Notes: generated from the letters alone by a model not told the origin. A stretch of DNA of 36,804 nt from Candidatus Omnitrophota bacterium (GCA_023819665.1 JAMWCP010000005.1:1-36804), one strand, 5' to 3'. Counted from the first letter of the stretch, positions 9,047 through 18,960 are shown. Translations and numbers: made by a program.

Positions 9047-10252
9047 ATGTCCATAAAGATTGTTATTGAAAAATGTACGGGTTGTTCCTTATGTATAAAG
9101 GCATGTCCCTTTGACGCTATAAAGATTCTGGATAAGAAAGCAGTGATAGATCTAAATAAGTGTAATCTCTGCGGTGCCTGTATCGATTCCTGTAAATTTA
9201 AGGCAATTTTAATAGAAAAACCTTTGGATATACAGAAATCTCCCTTAAATTTATCTGATTATAAAGGAGTGTGGGTATTCGCAGAACAGAAGAAATCTAT
9301 AATTCAACCGGTAGTCTGGGAGTTGCTTGCGAAAGCAAGAGAGCTTGCTGATAAATTAAAAACAGACGTAAGTGCAGTACTTTTAGGTTCAGGAGTAAAA
9401 AATAAAGCAGAAGAACTTATCCGTTACGGCGCAGATAGGGTTTATTTTGTAGATGATGAGAGTTTAAACAACTTTTTAGATGAACCTTATACTAATATTC
9501 TTGTTAAACTTATTCAAAAGTATAAACCAGAAATTTTTTTATGTGGCGCTACCTCTATCGGTAGGTCGCTTGTATCTCGGGTAGCCGTAAAACTTTATAC
9601 GGGTTTAACTGCAGATTGTACGGGTTTAGATATAGATTTAGAGAAAAGACTTTTGCTTCAAACTCGACCGGCGTTTGGAGGAAATATTATGGCTACTATT
9701 ATTACTCCTTGTTATCGACCTCAGATGGCTACAGTAAGACATAAAGTATTTTCTGCTTTAGAGGAAGATAAAACTAGGAAAGGAGAGATTATCGAAGAAA
9801 AAATGGAGGAGGGTTTATTTAAAAGTAGAACTTCTATTTTAGAAGTAATAGAAGAAGTTAGCTCCACCGTAAATCTCTCGGAGGCAGATATCATTGTTTC
9901 CGGTGGAAGGGGAATAGGCTCAAAAGAAAATTTTAAAATTTTGGAAGATTTAGCTAAGGTTCTAAATGCAGCAGTAGGTGCTTCTCGTGCAGCAGTTGAT
10001 AGTGGTTGGATGCCTTATTCGCATCAAGTGGGGCAGACCGGAAGAACGGTTGCACCTAAAATTTATATTGCCTGTGGGATTTCCGGCCAAATTCAGCATT
10101 TGGTAGGGATGCAGGCTTCAAAGATTATTGTTGCCATAAACAAAGATCCGGACGCCCCCATTTTTAAAGTTGCTACCTATGGAATCGTAGGAGATCTCTT
10201 TGAAATTGTTCCCGCCTTAACTAAAAGACTTAAAGAGGTCTTGAAAAGATAA
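9047..10252 (+). CDS. etfA: Electron transfer flavoprotein alpha subunit with N-terminal 2x[4Fe-4S] ferredoxin domain
   Basis: N-terminal 'CTGCSLCIKACP' and 'CNLCGACIDSCK'; C-terminal 'GGRGIGSKENFKILEDLAKVLNAAVGASRAAVDSGWMPYSHQVGQTGRTVAPKIYIACGISGQIQHLVGM'. Confidence 0.95.
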   Translation: MSIKIVIEKCTGCSLCIKACPFDAIKILDKKAVIDLNKCNLCGACIDSCKFKAILIEKPLDIQKSPLNLSDYKGVWVFAEQKKSIIQPVVWELLAKARELADKLKTDVSAVLLGSGVKNKAEELIRYGADRVYFVDDESLNNFLDEPYTNILVKLIQKYKPEIFLCGATSIGRSLVSRVAVKLYTGLTADCTGLDIDLEKRLLLQTRPAFGGNIMATIITPCYRPQMATVRHKVFSALEEDKTRKGEIIEEKMEEGLFKSRTSILEVIEEVSSTVNLSEADIIVSGGRGIGSKENFKILEDLAKVLNAAVGASRAAVDSGWMPYSHQVGQTGRTVAPKIYIACGISGQIQHLVGMQASKIIVAINKDPDAPIFKVATYGIVGDLFEIVPALTKRLKEVLKR

Positions 10253-10429
10253 TGATTCTCCTCCTCAAAGAATATTAATTGAATATTAATTAAAAACTGC
10301 CTCCATTATCATCCCTTTTTATGTATTAGGGGGAGAAAAGATTATTTTCAAAATTTACACATATTAGCACTTTTTAGTAAATAAATTATTTTTTTTATCA
10401 ATTAATGTTAAAAAATGTAAAAATTTTCC

Positions 10430-10457
10430 TTGACAGATTATTATTTTTTCTTAAAAT
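10430..10457 (+). promoter_or_regulatory. Sigma70-like promoter upstream of the HTH-smc pair
   Basis: TTGACA (10430-10435), 16 bp spacer, TAAAAT (10452-10457), 28 bp before the ATG at 10485. Confidence 0.5.
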
Positions 10458-10484
10458 ATAATTTGGTTTTTAAAAAATAAAAAA

Positions 10485-10661
10485 ATGGATGAAAATAATT
10501 TACTAACCATAGATGAATTAGCCCGGTATCTTAAAGTAACGCGTCGAACCATTTATGAATGGCTTAAGAAAAAAAAGATCCCTGCAGTAAAAATAATAGG
10601 CCAGTGGCGTTTTAAAAAAGAAAGAATTGATGCATGGTTGGAGTCCCATTCTTTGTCTTAA
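10485..10661 (+). CDS. Excisionase/MerR-like helix-turn-helix DNA-binding protein (58 aa)
   Basis: Not in the ORF track. MDENNLLTIDELARYLKVTRRTIYEWLKKKKIPAVKIIGQWRFKKERIDAWLESHSLS* matches the 'xis-type' HTH_17 pattern. Confidence 0.85.
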   Translation: MDENNLLTIDELARYLKVTRRTIYEWLKKKKIPAVKIIGQWRFKKERIDAWLESHSLS

Positions 10662-10679
10662 TCTTAAAAAGGAGGAGTG

Positions 10680-13600
10680 ATGCGTTTAGAAAAATTAGAA
10701 ATAACTGGTTTTAAATCTTTTCCGGAAAGAACTATTTTGAAATTTGAACCGGGAATCACTGCTATTGTCGGTCCAAATGGAAGTGGTAAAAGCAATATAT
10801 TTGATGCTATTCGTTGGGTACTGGGAGAACAATCCGCCAAAGAAATGCGGGGTTCAAAAATGGAAGATGTGATCTTTAACGGTACAGATACCAAAGAACC
10901 TTTAAGTATGGCAGAGGTATCTTTAACGTTATCCAATGAAGATAAGAAATTGGCTATTGAGAGTAAAGAGGTAGTGATTTCTCGTCGAATTTTTCGTTCA
11001 GGAGAAAATGAATATTTGATTAATCATAATCCTGTACGTTTAAAAGATATAAATGATTTACTTAGGGGTACAGGGGTGGGGTTGGATTCATATTCTCTTT
11101 TCGGGCAGGGCAAGATTGAACTCATCTTAAGTAGCAAACCTGAAGATAGACGTATTATCTTTGATGAAGCAAGTGGAATTTTAAAATATAAACTACAAAA
11201 AAAAGAAGCTGTCAAAAAATTAGAAGAGACGGAAAATAATCTTTTGAGGATAAATGATATTATTGCAGAGGTGAGACGTCAAATAAACTCTTTGGAAAAA
11301 CAAGCAAACAAGGCGAAACGTTATAGAGAGATATGGGAGAAGATAAAAGAAAAAGAGAAGTTGTTGAGTATATTAAAAATTAATAAATTAGTTAAAGAAA
11401 AGGAAGAAATTTTAAATAAAATTAATGAATATACTAAACAGGAAAAAGATCTTAAGGATAGTTATCAGCGACAGCTTATACAGAGCGAATCCTATCAGAG
11501 AGAAATAGAATTAATAGAAGAGGAAATCTTCAAAATAAAAGAAGAAATAATTCATATTGAACATCTTATAGATAGAAACCAGCAATCAAGAATGATGATA
11601 AAAGAAAGAATTGAAGATTTGAGAAAACATAAAGAGAATATCGATGTAGATAGAAAGAATATGCAGTATAAGTTAAAACAACTCCAAATAGAGATTGAAA
11701 ATTTTAATCAAAATTATAAAAAACTGAAAGAATTACTCATAGAAAAGAAATCGATTCTGGATGAAAAAGAAAGCTATTTAGACAAAATAAATCAAATGAA
11801 ACAAGAGGCTAAGGATAATATTGAAAAAGCAAAAAAAGATATTCTCGAGTTAAATAATCTTAAAAGCAAAATTAAAAATGAGCTTATTGATTTAGATACA
11901 CAATATAAATTAAAAGAGGCGAGAGAAAGAAGGTTAAATATTGAAAAGACAAAGTCTCAACAAGAAAAGGATGATCTTCAAAATAAATTAGAAAAGGAGA
12001 AAGAAAAGCTTAATAATTTAGAAACTTCATTTAATATAAAAAGACAAGAAATAGAAAGTTTACAGGATAATCTTCAGAAAGAAATTAAAGATATCGATAA
12101 TCTAAAATCTGAACTACAAGAATTGGAAAAGGAAAAAACAAAATTTATCTCTCGTAAGGACTTTTTAGAGAATCTAAATTTAAATTATGAAAAAATGGAC
12201 TCTGCTTCAAACGCATTAATTCTATTAGAATCTTTATCTGAAGAAGAACCTAACGGTTTGGTAATCAGAATAAAAGAAAAACTTAACTGTAATGATGCGG
12301 ATAAAAATATATTTGCCCAAGCAAATTTCAAATTTTTAGGAGAAGCAAAATCTATAGATTTTGATTTAGAAAGACTTCTTGTCAAAATAAAACAGACAGA
12401 GGAATATATACTTCAAAAGAATAAACTGATAAATGATAAAACAAATAACACAATTGTTCTTCAAAACAACATCGATATTATTCATAAAGAAATTTATCAA
12501 CTAGAACTTAGCATTTCGGAGCAAAAAAATCAACTTAATCATATCGAATCCCAGTTTAAAAAAATAGATGAAGAATTTCAGATTGTTATTTTTGAATTAT
12601 CAGAGGTTATAAAGGAAATCGATACTCTAAACGAGAAAAAGTCTAACCTTACTCAGCAATATAACGAGTTAGAGAACAGAATAAAGACATTAGAAGAAAA
12701 TCTTCATAAAGAGACAGAAAGAGTTATTCATTTAGATTTAGAAAGAGAAGGTTATCTATTAGAGATCGCTGCGATAAAAGTTGAACAGAAATCTTTAGAA
12801 GATAATCTTCAGAAAGAAGACCATACATTAGCCCTTATGAAACAGAATTTAGTAGAAATAGAGAATAGACTTAATGAATATCAGAAACAAACCTCAGAAT
12901 GTGATAAAAAAATAGGTGAATTAAATTCAAATTTAAATAATCTTGATATATCTGATGATGAACTTACCAAAGAGAAAGTCAGTAAAACTCAAAAGGTAGA
13001 AGCCGAACATCTTAAACTTCAAGGATATATAAAACAATTGAGCGATTTTAAAGCGGAGATAGAAAAATTACGAATAGATATTGAAGAGGTAAATAGTAAC
13101 ATCAATAATTTTAGAATGGAGCTTCAACATGTAATTTTCAAAATTTCAAATATAAAAGATAGATTGAAACAGATTTATCAGATAGAGCTGACAGAAGACA
13201 CAACTGTCCTGCCGTTAGAATATAATGAAAAGAGTTTGCAATTAGAAATAGACACTCTTAAACAACAATTGGATTCTTTAGGATCAGTAAATCTGGTAGC
13301 AATAGAAGAGCATGATGAACTTAAGAAGAGATATGAATTTTTAAACCAACAACAGCAGGACTTAATTCAAGCGAAGACATCTTTGTATGAGGCAATACAA
13401 AAAATAAATCGTACTGCCAAAAATATGTTTTTAGATACTTTTAAATCGATCAATAATGAGTTTAAAGTTTATTTTAGACTTCTCTTTGGTGGAGGAGAAG
13501 CAAACCTCTTTTTAATCGAAGAGGACGATCCTTTAGAATCAGGTATCGAGATTATCGCTCGTCCACCAGGAAAAAAATTGCAGAATATATCATTGCTCTC

Positions 13601-13919
13601 GGGAGGAGAAAAAGCACTGTGTACAATTGCTCTTATATTTGCTATATTTAAAGTGAAACCATCTCCTTTTTGTGTATTAGATGAAGTAGATGCGGCATTG
13701 GACGAAGCAAATATTTCTCGTTACGCAAATATCTTAGATGAATTTTCAAAGATAGCACAGTTTATTGTTATTACCCATAACAAAAGAACTTTATTAAATG
13801 CCGATGCAATGTATGGAGTCACCATGGAAGCAAATGGTATCTCAAGGGTTGTTTCAATTAAATTTGAAAAAAATAAAGAGAAGGATAGAAATTCAGAGGA
13901 AGTTGTTGTCTTAACCTGA
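10680..13919 (+). CDS. smc: Chromosome segregation protein SMC (atypical short hinge)
   Basis: Walker A 'GPNGSGKSNIFDAIRWVLGEQS', coiled coils, signature 'LSGGEKALCTIALIFA', Walker B 'FCVLDEVDAALDEAN'. ATG at 10680 preceded by aaaaaggagg. Confidence 0.93.
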   Translation: MRLEKLEITGFKSFPERTILKFEPGITAIVGPNGSGKSNIFDAIRWVLGEQSAKEMRGSKMEDVIFNGTDTKEPLSMAEVSLTLSNEDKKLAIESKEVVISRRIFRSGENEYLINHNPVRLKDINDLLRGTGVGLDSYSLFGQGKIELILSSKPEDRRIIFDEASGILKYKLQKKEAVKKLEETENNLLRINDIIAEVRRQINSLEKQANKAKRYREIWEKIKEKEKLLSILKINKLVKEKEEILNKINEYTKQEKDLKDSYQRQLIQSESYQREIELIEEEIFKIKEEIIHIEHLIDRNQQSRMMIKERIEDLRKHKENIDVDRKNMQYKLKQLQIEIENFNQNYKKLKELLIEKKSILDEKESYLDKINQMKQEAKDNIEKAKKDILELNNLKSKIKNELIDLDTQYKLKEARERRLNIEKTKSQQEKDDLQNKLEKEKEKLNNLETSFNIKRQEIESLQDNLQKEIKDIDNLKSELQELEKEKTKFISRKDFLENLNLNYEKMDSASNALILLESLSEEEPNGLVIRIKEKLNCNDADKNIFAQANFKFLGEAKSIDFDLERLLVKIKQTEEYILQKNKLINDKTNNTIVLQNNIDIIHKEIYQLELSISEQKNQLNHIESQFKKIDEEFQIVIFELSEVIKEIDTLNEKKSNLTQQYNELENRIKTLEENLHKETERVIHLDLEREGYLLEIAAIKVEQKSLEDNLQKEDHTLALMKQNLVEIENRLNEYQKQTSECDKKIGELNSNLNNLDISDDELTKEKVSKTQKVEAEHLKLQGYIKQLSDFKAEIEKLRIDIEEVNSNINNFRMELQHVIFKISNIKDRLKQIYQIELTEDTTVLPLEYNEKSLQLEIDTLKQQLDSLGSVNLVAIEEHDELKKRYEFLNQQQQDLIQAKTSLYEAIQKINRTAKNMFLDTFKSINNEFKVYFRLLFGGGEANLFLIEEDDPLESGIEIIARPPGKKLQNISLLSGGEKALCTIALIFAIFKVKPSPFCVLDEVDAALDEANISRYANILDEFSKIAQFIVITHNKRTLLNADAMYGVTMEANGISRVVSIKFEKNKEKDRNSEEVVVLT

Positions 13920-15098
13920 ATAGGTTTGGTTCTTGCCTTGTTTTTTTGCTTCATATAGATATTTATCGGCACAAGAAATCAAGGCAGAATTAGTAGTTCC
14001 ATCTTCTGGATAAGAAGCTACGCCGCAACTAACGGTGATTTTTTTAGCCGGCATAATCTCTTCATAGATAAAAGGGAAATCTTGTATTTTTTCTCTTAAC
14101 TGTTCTGAAATCAATATAGCTTCTTTTTTATTAGTCTTTGGTAGAATAATAGCGAATTCCTCACCTCCGTATCTACAAACCCAATCGATCTTGCGAGAAT
14201 GATTGTTTAATAGATTAGCTAATTCTTTAAGTATATAATCTCCTGTTTGGTGACCCATATTATCATTGTACATTTTGAAGTCATCTATATCTATCATAAT
14301 CAGGCTTAAAACAGAATTTTGCTCCATAGCCTTTTTAATTTCTTGCTGAAGAAGATACTGAAAATAACCGTGGTTCCATAAGCCCGTAAGAGAATCGGTG
14401 TGAGCTCTTATCACCGTCTGTTCATAAAGTTGAGAGTTTTCAATAGCTAAACCTGCTTGGTTAGAAAGCATAATTAACCTCCTTATATTATCTTTGCTAA
14501 TGGGTTTGCGAGTAAAGATATTATCTGCTACAATTATTCCATTAACCTCATCTTTTGCTTTCAAGGGTACGATTACTAACTCATCAGTCTTTAATATCTG
14601 AACAAGTGGATCATGTGTATATTCATTTATGGTTTCTTTAGTAAGATGTAATAACATACCATCTTGAGCCGCAATAGAAAGCAAATAATTCTTTTTATCC
14701 TTGATGTTAATCTTTATTGATTTTACACTCTGATTGAATTTTGAATCGGGTATCTTTTCTGATGTCTTAAATACAGCGATAAGATCATCTAAATCCATCT
14801 GTTCCTGCTGTATTTTTGTCCAGATTTTATTTGCTTCCTCTCCTGTATCAGGCCCGATACCCATTTTCCCTTCAATAAGTCCTTCTTTTTCATTCACCAA
14901 AAATATCATTGCACGGTTAAAACCCAATCCTACATGAGCAGTTACACCTGTAAGGATAATATAGAGAATTTCATCCAATTTTAAGGTGGTACGCATGGCA
15001 TTAGAGATTTCATAGAGGATAGCCAATTCTGCATGTGTACGTGCAAGTTCTTCTTTTAGTCTTTCGTTTTCCTCTTTTAATTTGAATATATCATCCAT
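13911..15098 (-). CDS. Diguanylate cyclase: coiled coil + GAF + GGDEF (GGEEF, with RxxD I-site)
   Basis: 'SLTGLWNHGYFQYLL', 'IMIDIDDFKMYNDNMGHQTGDYILKEL', 'RKIDWVCRYGGEEFAIILP', 'TVSCGVASYP'. Start set at the internal Met 'MDDIFKLKEENERLKEEL'. Confidence 0.92.
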   Translation of the reverse strand: MDDIFKLKEENERLKEELARTHAELAILYEISNAMRTTLKLDEILYIILTGVTAHVGLGFNRAMIFLVNEKEGLIEGKMGIGPDTGEEANKIWTKIQQEQMDLDDLIAVFKTSEKIPDSKFNQSVKSIKINIKDKKNYLLSIAAQDGMLLHLTKETINEYTHDPLVQILKTDELVIVPLKAKDEVNGIIVADNIFTRKPISKDNIRRLIMLSNQAGLAIENSQLYEQTVIRAHTDSLTGLWNHGYFQYLLQQEIKKAMEQNSVLSLIMIDIDDFKMYNDNMGHQTGDYILKELANLLNNHSRKIDWVCRYGGEEFAIILPKTNKKEAILISEQLREKIQDFPFIYEEIMPAKKITVSCGVASYPEDGTTNSALISCADKYLYEAKKQGKNQTYSG

Positions 15099-15261
15099 AA
15101 TTGAAAAGTAAAATAGCATAATTTATAATTTATGTCAAGACATCTCTCATACATCTATTTATAATATTTCTATAAGGTGCATAAAATATCAGGGTTTGTC
15201 TTCCATTTTGATAAAAATTCTTGAAAATGAAGTATTTTTAATATAAAATAAAACGTCAAAT

Positions 15262-16191
15262 ATGAAAAAGTATATTATCGGAATTGACTTAGGCGGAACA
15301 AATTTAAGAATTGGATTGTTTGATCGAGAGATAAATTTGAAGGATAAAAAAGTATTTTCTACTCGTCAATTTAACAACAAGATTACTCTCATCAATAATA
15401 TTGTTAGATCCACAGAAGATATTATTAAGGATAATTATCTAAAAAAGGATTGTATATTAGGTATAGGATTAGGGGTTCCCGGTCCCGTAGATTATAAAAA
15501 ACAGATTATACATTTTTTGCCCAATATAAAAGGATGGTTTAATGTTCCTTTAGGTAAAATATTAAAAGAAAGCCTCGGGATTAACAATATATTTATAGAT
15601 AACGATGCTAATCTTGTATGCCTTGCGGAATCAAAAATGGGAAGCGCTAAAGGTTATAAAAATGTAGTTTGTATAACTTTAGGGACAGGAGTGGGGGGCG
15701 GTTTATTTATTGAAAATAAACTATACAGGGGTAGCAATTATGCAGCAGGAGAAATTGGACATATTCCTTTATACCAGAACGGTCCTATTTGTAGCTGCGG
15801 GGCAAAAGGATGTTTGGAGAGTTATGTAGGTAATTTAAAAATAATGAAAGAGGCAAAAAAGGTTTTTAAACGAGATATCAATTTGGAAGAGTTAAGCAAA
15901 TTAGCTAAGTTAAAAAATAGGAAAGCAACAAAAATATGGAAGAATGTGGGAGAAAAAATAGGTACTGTCCTTACAGGTGTAGTAAATTTGCTCAATCCTG
16001 CGGTAATTGTTATTGCCGGCGGAATAAGTAATGCAGGAGAAATACTATTTAAAAACATCAGAAAGACGATTATAAATAGAGCAATGTTTATTCAGTCAAA
16101 ACAAGTAAAAATATTGGGCTCTCATTTTAAGGATAATGCAGGGATAATTGGAGCAGCACTTTTAGTAAAAATGGAAGTTGGAAGATGTTAA
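15262..16191 (+). CDS. ROK family sugar kinase (glucokinase-like)
   Basis: '[16 protein letters not shown]', '[11 protein letters not shown]'-like region, '[31 protein letters not shown]', zinc motif '[12 protein letters not shown]'. Confidence 0.92.
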   Translation: MKKYIIGIDLGGTNLRIGLFDREINLKDKKVFSTRQFNNKITLINNIVRSTEDIIKDNYLKKDCILGIGLGVPGPVDYKKQIIHFLPNIKGWFNVPLGKILKESLGINNIFIDNDANLVCLAESKMGSAKGYKNVVCITLGTGVGGGLFIENKLYRGSNYAAGEIGHIPLYQNGPICSCGAKGCLESYVGNLKIMKEAKKVFKRDINLEELSKLAKLKNRKATKIWKNVGEKIGTVLTGVVNLLNPAVIVIAGGISNAGEILFKNIRKTIINRAMFIQSKQVKILGSHFKDNAGIIGAALLVKMEVGRC

Positions 16192-16832
16192 TATTTATCG
16201 ACTCTGCCAACATAAATGAGATCGAAGAAGCATATAACTGTGGTCTTATTGATGGTGTAACTACCAATCCCACCCTTCTTGCCAAAGAAAATCAACCTGT
16301 AGATAGAATTTTAAAGAAAATATGTTCTATTGTTAAAGGACCAGTAAGCGCAGAGGTAATATCTTTGGATTCAAAGAACATGATTAAAGAAGCAAAACAT
16401 TTGAGTAAGATAGCTTCTAATATAGTTATAAAAATACCTCTTACTAAAGAAGGACTCAAAGCGGTAAGGGTTCTCTTGAAGGAAAAAATAAAAACAAATG
16501 TTACTTTATGTTTTTCGCCTACTCAGGCAATATTAGCAGCTAAAGCAGGGGCTGATTATATTAGCCCTTTCATTGGTAGACTAGATGATATAAGCCAAAA
16601 TGGTATGGAACTTATTGAAAAAATAAAACAGATCTATAATAATTATAATTTTAAAACAAAAATAATTGTTGCTTCAGTAAGAAATCCTTTACATATTCTA
16701 AAAGCAGCGCTCATTGGAGCTGATATAGTGACTGTTCCCTTTTCGGTTATCGAACAGTTGGTAAAACATCCGCTGACTGATGTAGGAATTCAGAGATTTT
16801 TAGAAGATTATAAAAAAATTCCTAAAAGATAG
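16185..16832 (+). CDS. Transaldolase / fructose-6-phosphate aldolase (TalC-like)
   Basis: '[35 protein letters not shown]', '[32 protein letters not shown]'. Confidence 0.93.
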   Translation: MLIFIDSANINEIEEAYNCGLIDGVTTNPTLLAKENQPVDRILKKICSIVKGPVSAEVISLDSKNMIKEAKHLSKIASNIVIKIPLTKEGLKAVRVLLKEKIKTNVTLCFSPTQAILAAKAGADYISPFIGRLDDISQNGMELIEKIKQIYNNYNFKTKIIVASVRNPLHILKAALIGADIVTVPFSVIEQLVKHPLTDVGIQRFLEDYKKIPKR

Positions 16833-18950
16833 ATGTATAAAATTATATTTTTAATTCTATTAATATTAATTTTATTTATCCCATTTTTTCTTTATGCTCA
16901 AGATATAAAAGAACCAATTATTGTTAATGGCGACAGAGTAGAATACTCAACAGACAAAAGAGAAGTAGTCGCTGAAGGTAATGTTTCAGTTGTATACAAG
17001 GATGTAAAACTTACCTGTAAAAAAATAAAGGTTGATCTTTATACACAAGAGGCAGTTGCTGAAGGCGATGTATGTATAAAAGATACACAGGGTTTAATTT
17101 ATGCAGAAAAGATGAAATATAACTTTTCTCAAAAAACAGGAGAAATTATAAAAGCAAAAGTAGAATTTACTCCCTATTATGGAAAAGGAGAAATTACGCA
17201 GAGACTATCAGAGGATCAATATAAAATAATAAACGGTTATGTTACTACTTGTGATTTAGATAGGCCGCATTATCGGATCTCTTCGAAAAATATACATATT
17301 TATCCTGAAAATAAAATAGTAGGTGAAGGAGTAAAATTACATTTAGGGGATATTCCTTTTTTCTATTTGCCTTATTATGCACATAGCTTAAAAGTTCCTT
17401 TTATGCATGTGAGATTTATCCCCGGCAAAAGTAGGGATTGGGGAGAATACTTACTTTCTGCGTGGAGACTAAATTTAACGCCGAATCAGACAGCAAGAAT
17501 TTACTTGGATTATCGTTCAAGATTAGGTATTGCAGAAGGCTTTGGTTTAAACTATGTTTTAAACAATCTAGGTAGAGGAGATTACAAATTTTATTATACC
17601 CAAGAACGTACACGAAGGTTGCCTCAACCGACACCCGCAGAATTTGAACGTTATCTTGTGCGTTTAAGACATAACTGGGATATTAATGCTAAAACAAATG
17701 CAATTTTGGAATTTAATAAAATAAAGGACACAAAAAGAATGGTTTTAGGTACAGAGCATCATTTTCTTAAAGATTATTTTTATCGTGAATACGAAAAGGA
17801 AAGTCAACCAAAAACATATCTTTCGGTGAATCAAAATTTTCCTAATTCATCTTTGAATCTTCTAATTCAAAAACGTATAAATCCTTGGTACACACACCAG
17901 TATATGGTTCCTGATGAAAAATTACCTCAAATTTCTTACAACTTACTTTCTTTTCCGTTAGGAATTAACAATCTTTATCTTAACAATCGTATTCAGTTGG
18001 CTAACCTTTTAAATAAAGAGGCATCGCCTTCAGCTCAAGACGATAACGTAGTAAGATTTGATATATATAATCAGATATTTATCCCTACCAAATTATCTAT
18101 TTTTAACATTAATCCTTTTATTGCCATTAGAGAAACTTATTATTCTAAAGATAAAGAAGGAAACTCACTCGATCCACGTACAGTATTCTATACAGGTTTA
18201 GATATGAATACATATTTTTATCGGATATTTAATTATTCTAATAATTTTTTTGAAATATATAGAATAAAACACAGTATTAATCCTAATGTAAAATATCTTT
18301 ATAATCATCGACCAACTATTCCCTCCAGTAAACTTCAAATATTTGATGAGGTTGACAATATCGAATCTAACCATAAGTTAAATTTAGAATTGATTAACAA
18401 ATTCCAGACTCAAAGAAATAATAAGATTATAGACTTTGCTATTTTTAGAATAAATACGGACTATAATTTAAAAAGAAATACCTCTGTCCATAAAGGACTA
18501 GCGGATTTTCTTACGGAGATAGAATTAATCCCTTTTTCCTGGTTAAGAATAGAAACAGATAATATTTATGATCCAAAACAGGATAATTTTGAGATAGTAA
18601 ATTTTGATTTAACTGCAAAGTTAGGGGAAAATCGATCTTTGGGTTTAGGACATCGTTATGAAAGAAAGGGAGGTAAAGAATTAACTACAGAATTCAACTG
18701 GTATTTTAATCCTAAATGGAAAGCACGGATTTATGAGCGTTATCAATTTGCTGATGTAAAAATCAAAGGACTAAAAGAACAAGAATACAGTATTTCACGT
18801 GATTTACATTGTTGGATAATGGATTTTATATACAACATAAGCAAAGATCATGGCCATACATTCTGGTTTGTTTTCAGATTGAAGGCTTTTCCGGCAATAG
18901 AGATTGAGCTTGAACAGTCATACCGATCCCCAAAACAAAACACTGAATAA
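16833..18950 (+). CDS. lptD: LPS-assembly protein LptD (OstA domain plus outer-membrane barrel)
   Basis: Signal peptide; 'PIIVNGDRVEYSTDKREVVAEGNVSVVYKDVKLTCKKIKVDLYTQEAVAEGDV' (OstA/LptA-like); 'PFFYLPYYAHSLK...'; beta-rich C-terminus. Confidence 0.85.
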   Translation: MYKIIFLILLILILFIPFFLYAQDIKEPIIVNGDRVEYSTDKREVVAEGNVSVVYKDVKLTCKKIKVDLYTQEAVAEGDVCIKDTQGLIYAEKMKYNFSQKTGEIIKAKVEFTPYYGKGEITQRLSEDQYKIINGYVTTCDLDRPHYRISSKNIHIYPENKIVGEGVKLHLGDIPFFYLPYYAHSLKVPFMHVRFIPGKSRDWGEYLLSAWRLNLTPNQTARIYLDYRSRLGIAEGFGLNYVLNNLGRGDYKFYYTQERTRRLPQPTPAEFERYLVRLRHNWDINAKTNAILEFNKIKDTKRMVLGTEHHFLKDYFYREYEKESQPKTYLSVNQNFPNSSLNLLIQKRINPWYTHQYMVPDEKLPQISYNLLSFPLGINNLYLNNRIQLANLLNKEASPSAQDDNVVRFDIYNQIFIPTKLSIFNINPFIAIRETYYSKDKEGNSLDPRTVFYTGLDMNTYFYRIFNYSNNFFEIYRIKHSINPNVKYLYNHRPTIPSSKLQIFDEVDNIESNHKLNLELINKFQTQRNNKIIDFAIFRINTDYNLKRNTSVHKGLADFLTEIELIPFSWLRIETDNIYDPKQDNFEIVNFDLTAKLGENRSLGLGHRYERKGGKELTTEFNWYFNPKWKARIYERYQFADVKIKGLKEQEYSISRDLHCWIMDFIYNISKDHGHTFWFVFRLKAFPAIEIELEQSYRSPKQNTE

Positions 18951-18960
18951 AAGGATAAAA

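Noticed and set aside
10253-10429. Intergenic region before the HTH gene as a structured ncRNA, riboswitch or terminator (AATATTAATT direct repeat at 10271-10291; long-range TTCTCCTCCT/AGGGGGAGAA pairing)
   Set aside because: The pairing is imperfect with a loop of over 60 nt, the repeat is simple AT sequence, and no known riboswitch core is recognisable.
10664-10936. Minus-strand 90-aa ORF at the smc 5' end
   Set aside because: Antisense to the SMC Walker A region and its RBS; not credible as coding.
18904-18960. Upstream extension of the UDP-glucose dehydrogenase ORF (MSLNSHTDPQNKTLNKRIK...)
   Set aside because: Overlaps the lptD 3' end; the conserved N-terminus begins at the ATG at 18961 with an SD-like aaaaggataaa upstream.
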